Shown here one piece after another: positions 5,490 to 10,743 of a stretch of DNA of 10,743 nucleotides. This DNA comes from a bacterium (lineage in GTDB: Bacteria; Patescibacteriota; Andersenbacteria; UBA10190). Every line of letters starts with the position of its first letter. Positions within the stretch are counted from its first letter, which is position 1. The translations under genes and the position numbers were made by a program. The notes below the pieces were generated by a model, which had not been told where the DNA came from, searched no databases, and worked only from the letters and a program-made list of their open reading frames with translations. The stretch covers positions 1 to 10,743 of the forward strand of contig NZCO01000041.1 in NCBI GenBank assembly GCA_002686445.1, given 5' to 3'.

Positions 5490-6923
5490 CTAGACGTGAT
5501 ACTTCCGCTTGATATCGTCTTCGCGCTTTTGTTCCTCGGCGTCTTTGGCTGCCTCACCAAGAGCTTTCAATTTGTCTGGATCAATATCTTTAAGCTCAGC
5601 GGCTCGCTTCAGCAGGTGCTCACGTTCGTTGAGCTTTGGATCATCGAGCACCTCAGCCAGCAGGGCGTTTAGGATTCCGCCGATCTGCGGGCTGGGCTTC
5701 AGCCCTAGCTCTTTCATCAGATCGCCTCCGGCGATAGTAAGCTCTCCCACGCTGACGGGTTCTTGGGCTGCCTTTTCAACCAGGAACTGCAGGTGTCGGA
5801 GGCGATACGGCTCCGCCTTTGGTACGCCAGACCCCTTACGTTCGGCGATGCGTAGCTTGATGAGGTCCGCGAAGTGATCTTTACCCACGCGCCGCAGTAG
5901 CCGCCTGGCACCCGCCTCGGTTACTTTGCCCACGTCATAGTAAAACATGTGGTGACGCACCAGGTGGGTTACTTTAGCTACCGTGTCATTGGAAAACTTG
6001 AGCCGGCGCAGCAGCTTTTCAGCCATGCGGGAGCCAACTATGTCATGGGCGTAGAAGGTGTAGTCATTCCCCTTCTTCTGCTTGGTTCGAGGCTTGCCGA
6101 TATCATGCAACAGTGATGCCAGGCGTACTTGGAAGGAGTAATCGAACTCTGCGGCAAATTGCAGCGACTTAATGTTGTGGTCAAACACGTTGTAAATGTG
6201 ATGCTTGTTTTGGCCGATGCCGACACCTTCCTGCACCTCCGGCAAAACCATAGCTAGTAGGCCAGTTTCTTCTAGCAACATGAATGCTGCTTCGGGGTGG
6301 TCACTCATGATCAGCTTCACCAGTTCGTCGCGAACGCGCTCATGCGAAACGACGCGAATACCCTCAGCGTAGGCGGTAACGTCTGTAAGCGTCTTCGGCT
6401 CAATAGTGAAGTTAAGTTGGGCGGTAAAGCGAACGGCTCGCAGTAGACGTAGCGCATCTTCAGCGAAGCGAGCGCCAGGGTCACCAACCGCGCGAATGAC
6501 CTTATCAGCTAGGTCCTTCTGGCCATCAAAGGGGTCGATGATACTGTCATCATTCATGGCCATAGCGTTGATGGTGAAGTCGCGCCGGGCCAGGTCTTGC
6601 TTCAGGTCTTCCGTAAACTCTACGTTATCTGGATGCCGTTTATCACTATATTCAGTATCGATGCGATAGGTGGTGACCTCGATTTCTTTTAGGGTTGCTT
6701 TTTTGCTATCAGTGAGGACAGTAACGGTGCCAAAGCGATTGTTATAGAAGTGCTTGGGGAATATCTCCTGAATCTTTTCCGGCAATGCATTGGTCGTGAT
6801 GTCCCAATCTTTTGGGGTTTTCTTAAGCAAGAGATCCCTAACCGATCCGCCCACCACATATGCTTCAAAGCCCCCTTCCTGTAAGGAGGTGAGTATTTGT
6901 TGCACTTCTGTGGGGATGGTCAT
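5490..6923 (-). CDS. cca: CCA-adding tRNA nucleotidyltransferase (class II, HD domain), 477 aa
   Basis: The enzyme adds or repairs the 3' CCA end of tRNAs from CTP and ATP without a template. The nucleotidyltransferase head has GGSVRDLLL (25-33) and the metal-binding pair D39-W-D41 in DWDITTNA. The RRDFTINAMA block (113-122) and DPFDGQKDL (130-138) follow. The tRNA- and nucleotide-binding neck has RAVGDPGARFAEDALRLLRAVRF (144-166) and ERVRDEL (195-201). An HD-domain segment begins around LASLLHDIGKP (268-278, H273-D274), with a further HD at 293-294. The charged C-terminal tail ends in KRKYHV. Length and order fit the CCA-adding/poly(A) polymerase family with an HD domain. A poly(A) polymerase role cannot be excluded from sequence alone, but tRNA-Ala here lacks an encoded CCA and needs this activity. 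The start ATG at 6923 begins the conserved N-terminus; no clear Shine-Dalgarno was seen. It has an extended -10 promoter and a strong terminator. Confidence 0.95.
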   Translation of the reverse strand: MTIPTEVQQILTSLQEGGFEAYVVGGSVRDLLLKKTPKDWDITTNALPEKIQEIFPKHFYNNRFGTVTVLTDSKKATLKEIEVTTYRIDTEYSDKRHPDNVEFTEDLKQDLARRDFTINAMAMNDDSIIDPFDGQKDLADKVIRAVGDPGARFAEDALRLLRAVRFTAQLNFTIEPKTLTDVTAYAEGIRVVSHERVRDELVKLIMSDHPEAAFMLLEETGLLAMVLPEVQEGVGIGQNKHHIYNVFDHNIKSLQFAAEFDYSFQVRLASLLHDIGKPRTKQKKGNDYTFYAHDIVGSRMAEKLLRRLKFSNDTVAKVTHLVRHHMFYYDVGKVTEAGARRLLRRVGKDHFADLIKLRIAERKGSGVPKAEPYRLRHLQFLVEKAAQEPVSVGELTIAGGDLMKELGLKPSPQIGGILNALLAEVLDDPKLNEREHLLKRAAELKDIDPDKLKALGEAAKDAEEQKREDDIKRKYHV

Positions 6924-6949
6924 AGGATGTCTTCAGCGTGATAATAGCA
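6917..6949. promoter_or_regulatory. Divergent promoter region between cca and the small plus-strand ORFs
   Basis: On the minus strand TGCTATTAT (6941-6949) is an extended -10 element with no good -35, giving cca an 11-nt or shorter leader. On the plus strand TGGTCA (6917-6922), 17 nt and GATAAT (6940-6945) form a second, weaker candidate. The two -10 boxes overlap, so the two directions would compete for the same core. The plus-strand candidate is the less certain one. Confidence 0.4.
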
Positions 6950-7039
6950 CGTAACGTTTGTACTTTGGGAATTTAGGACTGTTTGAGGCAGTTTCGCCTC
7001 GGTCATCTCTTCGTTGTGACGTAAGCAAGGAGCTAAGAA

Positions 7040-7282
7040 ATGCGAGTTGGAAATCAGACTCATCTCAGCCATCGTTGTAATCGGTCATCTGACTGTCTCG
7101 GGTGGCGGTTGCGTGGTGTGGCATATCCTGTCCTTAAGGCTGGGAAGACATGCCCACGGTGCGTGGCGGAGAGCAACACTTGCTCGAACGCAATGACGAT
7201 CGTAAACGGGCATGGGCGCGGGCAACGCTCTCGAGGGTTCGGCTCCACTGAAGAACGCATACAAACTGATTTTTTTGGATAG
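7040..7282 (+). CDS. Possible small cysteine-containing protein, 80 aa
   Basis: I do not recognise this protein. AAGGAG (7027-7032) lies 7 nt before the ATG, an ideal ribosome-binding site. The protein is basic and has Cys at 13, 19, 38, 41 and 48. Its K-T-C-P-R-C-x6-C stretch (36-48) has the same Cys spacing as K-L-C-V-S-C-x6-C in the next ORF. The last 30 residues (GHGRGQRSRGFG and on) are low in complexity and show no clear fold. It could be translated, or the region could be a non-coding transcript with the ORF as chance. A 52-nt gap separates it from the next ORF, and both would end at the terminator at 7562-7585. Confidence 0.4.
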   Translation: MRVGNQTHLSHRCNRSSDCLGWRLRGVAYPVLKAGKTCPRCVAESNTCSNAMTIVNGHGRGQRSRGFGSTEERIQTDFFG

Positions 7283-7334
7283 GAGCGACGAGGGAAGGTG
7301 ATTTTGTATCCACTTGGAACGTAAGAAGGTAGCT

Positions 7335-7508
7335 ATGTATTGCGTAACGTGTACACCCGCCGAAGGGGCAGTTGCGACTGCGCCCGGGAGTCAATGCACC
7401 GATGGTAGCTGTGCTAAAACGACGAGCAGGCCAGGTGATAAACTTTGTGTGTCGTGTTCGGAGCTGGCGAGCCTATGTCAACAATGTACCGCTCCTGTCC
7501 GCTGCTGA
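7335..7508 (+). CDS. Small zinc-ribbon-like cysteine-rich protein, 57 aa
   Basis: Nine of 57 residues are Cys, arranged as CxxC at 3/6, C-x4-C at 21/26, CxxC at 38/41, CxxC at 48/51, and C57. This is typical of small zinc-binding modules (the PGDKLCVSCSELASLCQQC stretch fits a double-CxxC knuckle). There is no signal peptide or membrane segment. AGAAGG (7324-7329) lies 5 nt before the ATG. An in-frame ATG 21 nt upstream would add MERKKVA but has no better ribosome-binding site. A strong plus-strand terminator begins 54 nt after the TGA stop, supporting a real transcript. The biological role is unknown; RNA or nucleic-acid binding is only a guess from the fold type. Confidence 0.58.
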   Translation: MYCVTCTPAEGAVATAPGSQCTDGSCAKTTSRPGDKLCVSCSELASLCQQCTAPVRC

Positions 7509-7561
7509 TCATAGTAGTGACGTGGCCGTGCGCCACACTATAGTTCACTTCCTATTGGTCC

Positions 7562-7585
7562 ACCACGCTGCAGCGTGGTTTTTTT
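7562..7585 (+). terminator. Rho-independent terminator of the small plus-strand ORFs
   Basis: ACCACGC, a TGCA loop and GCGTGGT are followed by seven T residues in all on the plus strand. On the minus strand there is no U-run, so the transcript direction is clear. It is the main evidence for a plus-strand unit in this otherwise minus-strand window. Confidence 0.92.
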
Positions 7586-7603
7586 AATACACTTTGTCGT
7601 GTT

Positions 7604-7765
7604 GTAAATGAGTTAGTTCTTTTTTGTGACCATAGCGGCGGGCGGGATAGTGTACCACGTCGCCCTGCGGGCTATGCGGCACACCACTTCAACCTCATTT
7701 ACTTCGCAGTAAGAATAGGTACAGGTGCCTGCACCGCGAAGCCCTACCGGATAGGTAGGGCGAAG
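7604..7765 (-). other. tRNA-Ile trailer, structured, no gene
   Basis: Downstream of tRNA-Ile in its transcript there is a hairpin GCCCTACC/GGTAGGGC (7741-7748 with 7754-7761). Next comes a nested structure: GTAAATGAG (7604-7612) pairs with CTCATTTAC (7694-7702), enclosing CATAGC (7631-7636) with GCTATG (7671-7676) and G/C-rich pairs inside. No U-run follows on the minus strand, so where the tRNA-Ile transcript ends is unclear. It runs toward the convergent plus-strand terminator. No ORF here is convincing. Confidence 0.45.
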
Positions 7766-7842
7766 TGGTGCGCATGCCAAGATTCGAACTTGGGACCTCC
7801 ACATTATCAGTGTGGCGCTCTAACCAACTGAGCTACATGCGC
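7766..7842 (-). tRNA. tRNA-Ile (anticodon GAT), CCA encoded
   Basis: The cloverleaf has acceptor arms GCGCATG and CATGCGC, a D-arm AGCTCAGTTGGTTAGAGC, anticodon loop CTGATAA with anticodon GAT (plus strand 7806-7808), T-arm with AGTTCGAATCT, and discriminator A. CCA follows directly and is counted in the coordinates. It sits downstream of 16S as in a classical rRNA spacer, but behind its own promoter and a 16S terminator. Confidence 0.97.
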
Positions 7843-8172
7843 TCTCGTCGAAATTCCTTACGCTCATTGTGACGCCAGGCAAGCCCGACGTCGACTAATC
7901 GCTCCAGAATTTCTCCTCTTTCCCAAAAACCAGACCCTGGCGCTTACTCGCCTCGGCCTAGCCCGAAGGGGCGGCCTCGTCTCTTTCGCTGGGGCTCCTG
8001 ATTTTCGGGAGCCCTACACTACGACCTGACCCAACGCCGCGCTTGTGGCGGTCGGACTTGCGGAGTTTTGGGATATTTACCGTGCTACCCGTTGCTGCGA
8101 GCATGCGGGAGCCTTATTGCGGTTACGACCGGTGCGTTACTAGCTGCCCTGCGGCTCTAAAATTGACTAGTA
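7843..8172 (-). ncRNA. Structured leader RNA of tRNA-Ile, related to the tRNA-Ala leader
   Basis: About 330 nt lie between the promoter and the tRNA, with no credible ORF. It shares two blocks with the tRNA-Ala leader: 8051-8073 (22 of 23 identical) and 7893-7930. TTTTGGGA (8066-8073) in the first can pair with TCCCAAAA (7921-7928) in the second, as in the tRNA-Ala leader. It also has hairpins of its own: GGGCTCC/GGAGCCC (7992-7998 with 8008-8014), a GCCC-GAAG-GGGC hairpin flanked by GGCC pairs near 7957-7976, and TTACTAG/CTAGTAA near the 5' end. The region between the two arms is longer than in the tRNA-Ala leader. No known RNA family was recognised. Confidence 0.58.
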
Positions 8173-8178
8173 ATAGCT

Positions 8179-8207
8179 ATTAAAGCGGTTATGGGGGTTT
8201 TACGCAA
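8179..8207 (-). promoter_or_regulatory. Promoter of the tRNA-Ile unit
   Basis: TTGCGT (8202-8207), 17 nt and TTTAAT (8179-8184) lie on the minus strand, with the same spacing and the same -10 box as the tRNA-Ala promoter, and the shared AGCTAYTAC just downstream. It lies after the 16S terminator hairpin. Confidence 0.72.
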
Positions 8208-8221
8208 CCTTTAGCTAACAC

Positions 8222-8248
8222 AAAACCGAGCCTTATGAGCTCGGTTTT
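8222..8248 (-). terminator. Terminator hairpin between 16S and tRNA-Ile
   Basis: AAAACCGAGC pairs with GCTCGGTTTT over 10 bp with a 7-nt loop. In the minus-strand transcript the stem ends in UUUUGUG, a short U-run; on the plus strand it ends in six T residues. It probably ends the 16S transcript just before the tRNA-Ile promoter, although it looks somewhat better as a plus-strand terminator. Confidence 0.65.
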
Positions 8249-8437
8249 TTATGACGCACGTTTGCGTCCTTCATATGCGATTACAACAACATGAGCCGCT
8301 TTTGTGTACCACATGTTTTTTGAAACGGATGGTACACTATCCGTTTTTGTACTCATGGACTACTAGAGTCCACGTCGACGTACTAGGGTACTAATCAGTC
8401 TGTCGCCAGAGCTGTTAGTACAGTGTCAAATCCCTAG
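8249..8437 (-). other. 16S rRNA trailer with processing-stem arm, no gene
   Basis: This stretch lies between the mature 16S 3' end and the terminator. The segment 8366-8388 (in rRNA sense CCCTA, CGACGT, GGACTC in order) can pair with the 16S leader at 10694-10728. Local hairpins also exist: AAACGGAT/ATCCGTTT (8323-8330 with 8339-8346), GACGCA/TGCGTC (8253-8258 with 8263-8268) and GGACT/AGTCC (8357-8371). Confidence 0.5.
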
Positions 8438-9572
8438 AAAGGAGGTGATCCATCGCCAGGTTCCCCTAGCGATGCCTTGTTACGACTTACTCCTAATCAC
8501 TGACCTTACCGTGGTTCCCAAATATAAAATCCGGGAGCTTCAGGTACTGTCAGCTCTTCTGAGTTGACGGGCGGTGAGTACAAAGCCCGAGAACGTATTC
8601 ACCGCGGCATGGCTGATCCGCGGTTACTAGTGATTCCAACTTCATGGAGGCGAGTTGCAGCCTCCAATCCGAACTGAGACTGGGTTTAGAGATTCGCTCC
8701 CCCTCGCGGGTTGGCAATAAGCTCATTGTCCCAGCCATTGTAGCGCGTGTGTCGCCCAGGGCGTCTAGGGTCATGCTGATTTGACGTCGTCCCCACCTTC
8801 CTCCGTGTTGACCATGGCAGTCTCACATGAAAAGTAACATGCAATGAGGGTTGCGCTCGTTACCCCACTGAAGGGAACATCTCATGACACGAGCTGACGG
8901 CAACCATGCAACACCTGTCTGGCACCCTCGAAGGCTACGTCCCTTTCGGGTCGTATGCAGCCAGATTTCTAGCCCTGGTAAGGTTCCCCGCTTAGCATCG
9001 AATTAAACCACACGCTCCACCACTTGTGCGAGCCCCCGTCTATTCCTTTGAGTTTTAAGCTTGCGCTCGTACTACCCAGGCGATCGACTTAACGCGTTAG
9101 CTTCGACACTGAAGGGGTCGATACCTCCAATGCCTAGTCGACATCGTTTACGGCGTGGACTACGGGGGTATCTAATCCCCTTCGCTCCCCACGCTTTCAT
9201 CCTGTGAATGTCAGGACACGACCAGTGAGCTGCCTTCGCAATTGGTGTTCCCCCTGATATCAACGCATTTTACCACTCCACCAGGAGTTCCACTCACCTC
9301 TCCGTGCCTCTAGAATAGCCGTATCCACTGCAGTCACCACGGTTGAGCCGTAGGATTTAACAGTAGACGCACTATTCCATCTGCGGATGCTTTACGCCCA
9401 GTTATTTCGGACAACGCTCGGGGCTCTCGTATTACCGCGCCTGCTGGCACGAGATTAGGCGCCCCTTTCTGCTTGGGTACCGTCAAAGTTCTTCCCCAAG
9501 AACAGCAGTTTACAACCCGAAGGCCTTCTTCCTGCACGCAGCGTCGCTCGGTCACACTTTCGTGCATTGCCG

Positions 9573-9603
<31 letters not shown>

Positions 9604-9965
9604 TTGGCCAGTGTCGCAGTGCCAATGTTGGGGGTCATGCTCTCACACCCCCTACCCGTCGTAGCCTTGGTGAGCTATTACCTCACCAACTAGCTGATAG
9701 GACGCAGGATTCTCCGAAAGCGATAAATCTTTCCTGGCGCATGATGTTTATTCTTGAATAGAAGAGTCAGGGCTCTTGGCGTGGACTGCAGTGATAACTG
9801 CCGACTTAGTGCGGCGATCATAGCAGGGTGCACCCAAGAGCCCGACTCGACGTTGTCATGAAGAAGGGCTCGCCGACCCAATTCCAGTTTGAAGGTTTAT
9901 TCGCCGCTTCAGGCCTTGCCTGTGCGCGTACTTCTCACCGTTCACTCCATGACGAAACTTGTTGT

Positions 9966-10048
9966 TTGGCGGATGGGCAACGCGGGGCACATAACTCATC
10001 CTCGTGTGCCGAAGAAGGATAACTCCCCCCGCTCCCATCCATAGTTGT
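9966..10048 (-). repeat. Hairpin module copy B inside the 16S insertion
   Basis: In the rRNA sense it starts ACAACTATGGATGGG and ends CCCATCCGCCAA. GGATGGG pairs with CCCATCC, and AGCGGGG pairs with CCCCGCG further in. The 12-nt plus-strand edge TTGGCGGATGGG is identical to that of copy A, and the other edge differs by one base. The inner part differs from copy A. Confidence 0.7.
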
Positions 10049-10211
10049 ACAGAAGTGGCTGATCAGGGTTGTCCTACCTCCGGGCAGCAGCGAGCTGCAA
10101 GAAGATACCTCTGATCAACCACCATTGTGAAGTGGACGAAGCACTAGGAGTCAATAAACAAATCTGCCAGATTCATCACGGATTTACCTCCACCTACTCC
10201 GCCCACACTTA

Positions 10212-10283
10212 TTGGCGGATGGGGTTGCTCCTCCGAACACCATCTTCGACAGAAGCGGCCAGAAGGACCCCACCCATAGTTGT
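10212..10283 (-). repeat. Hairpin module copy A inside the 16S insertion
   Basis: In the rRNA sense it starts ACAACTATGGGTGGG and ends CCCATCCGCCAA, with GGGTGGGG pairing to CCCCATCC through a G-U pair. It is the same module as copy B, in the same orientation about 245 nt away. Conserved edges with a variable interior suggest that the base of the hairpin is what is selected. Confidence 0.7.
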
Positions 10284-10580
10284 TTTCAGTCACGTACGAA
10301 GAAATTGTTCACCGCATTCAGCGGGTTTCTCCAGGAACAACCGTCACTAGCTGGTTCAGCTGTGACGCACAGTCCCCCGTACGTGACGTTAATTTCAAGA
10401 ACAAACATCATGCGCCAGCACATGGGGTATTACCCCACCTTTCGGTGGATTATTCCCCACTTTCGGGCAAATTCCCTACGTGTTACTAACCAGTTTGCCG
10501 CGGGTCTAAACCCGCTCGACTTGCATGCCTTATCCACGCTGCCAGCGTTCGTCCTGAGCCAGGATCAAACTCTCAATAAG

Positions 10581-10734
10581 AGATTATCTCGCTATGCCCC
10601 GCATAGTTCTGCGAATGCAGAACGACGTGGGGGATAAATCTCCCACTACGCTGCCGCCAGTTGGCGGAGCTTCGCGGGACAGGGCGAGACAATCCCTACC
10701 ATACATCTCACCGACGTATGGCGGACTCATTTCT
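10581..10734 (-). other. 16S rRNA leader with processing-stem arm, no gene
   Basis: Upstream of the mature 16S 5' end, GAGTCC, ACGTCG and TAGGG (10723-10728, 10712-10717, 10694-10698) are complementary, in nested order, to trailer segments at 8366-8371, 8372-8377 and 8384-8388. This is the expected long-range stem cut by RNase III. Local hairpins lie at 10606-10623 (GTTCTGC/GCAGAAC) and at about 10653-10667 (CCGCC/GGCGG), plus CCATAC/GTATGG within 10699-10721. Confidence 0.55.
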
Positions 10735-10740
10735 ATTTTA
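10735..10740 (-). promoter_or_regulatory. Possible -10 box of the 16S promoter
   Basis: TAAAAT on the minus strand is 5/6 to the -10 consensus and would start transcription near 10728, exactly at the outer arm of the 16S processing stem. The -35 box would lie beyond the right edge of the window, so the call is tentative. Confidence 0.35.
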
Positions 10741-10743
10741 AAG

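Larger units (their letters stand above)
9734..10418 (-). other. 635-nt insertion on a 25-bp extended helix in 16S V2
   Basis: Two 25-nt arms (9734-9758 and 10394-10418) pair perfectly except for one G-U pair, and enclose 635 nt. The position matches the tip of helix h10 in V2 (E. coli around 200): normal 16S resumes on the 3' side with the helix h11 region and CTATCAGCTAGTTGG. Inside are a 10-bp helix CGTACGTGAC/GTCACGTACG (10289-10298 with 10378-10387), a 15-bp helix with one bulge (9764-9779 with 9834-9848), a 12-bp helix (10055-10066 with 10111-10122), and two copies of a related hairpin. No LAGLIDADG-type ORF and no group I or group II core was recognised. It may be an excised intervening sequence, an unusual intron or a retained expansion. 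Confidence 0.88.

Noticed and set aside
7040..7585. tmRNA, RNase P RNA or SRP RNA in the plus-strand unit
   Set aside because: The expected conserved blocks (tRNA-like ends with a TTCRA T-loop, GAGGAAAGTCC, GGAAGNAGC) are absent; the T-loop-like TTCACTT near 7540 lacks the invariant A.
7613..7804. 63-codon minus-strand ORF through tRNA-Ile
   Set aside because: It begins inside the tRNA gene and is explained by it.
9759..10393. Group I or group II intron in 16S
   Set aside because: No group I P-Q-R-S core and no group II domain V was recognised by eye; left open for a covariance-model search.

Overview
The window looks like a piece of a Patescibacteria (CPR) chromosome. The evidence is a 16S rRNA gene that aligns cleanly with bacterial 16S but carries a large insertion, rRNA bases that depart from near-universal positions in a compensated way, rRNA genes broken apart into separate transcription units, and short, tightly spaced protein genes. 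UGA is used as a stop, so the code looks standard. The exact CPR lineage cannot be fixed from the window alone.

Layout, almost all on the minus strand and read from the right edge to the left: a 16S leader with the outer arm of a processing stem (10581-10734); 16S rRNA (8438-10580) with a 635-nt insertion on a 25-bp helix in the V2 region; a 16S trailer and terminator; a promoter and long structured leader feeding tRNA-Ile(GAT); a plus-strand pair of small cysteine-containing ORFs with its own terminator; the CCA-adding enzyme gene; a small membrane protein; a second promoter and structured leader, related to the first, feeding tRNA-Ala(TGC), which is followed 44 nt later by a cupin gene; a channel-like membrane protein of the MscS/TM-helix-repeat type; a half-size MFS protein; an unrecognised soluble protein; a dedicated promoter and a leader of about 440 nt; and the 5' half of the 23S rRNA, which runs off the left edge.

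The classical bacterial order 16S - tRNA-Ile - tRNA-Ala - 23S is kept on one strand, but about 6.9 kb and seven to eight protein genes now lie between 16S and 23S. Each RNA gene has its own plausible sigma-70-type promoter. The two tRNA units share a promoter architecture (TTGCRW, 17-nt spacer, TTTAAT) and two conserved leader blocks that can pair with each other, which suggests an undescribed structured tRNA-leader RNA. The tRNA-Ala gene does not encode its CCA end and tRNA-Ile does; the CCA-adding enzyme lies between them.

The most interesting parts are the pair of homologous tRNA leaders, the 16S insertion with its internally duplicated hairpin module, the dispersed rRNA operon, and the compensated base swaps in the 530-loop pseudoknot and in helix 28 of 16S. 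No CRISPR array, insertion sequence or transposase was seen.
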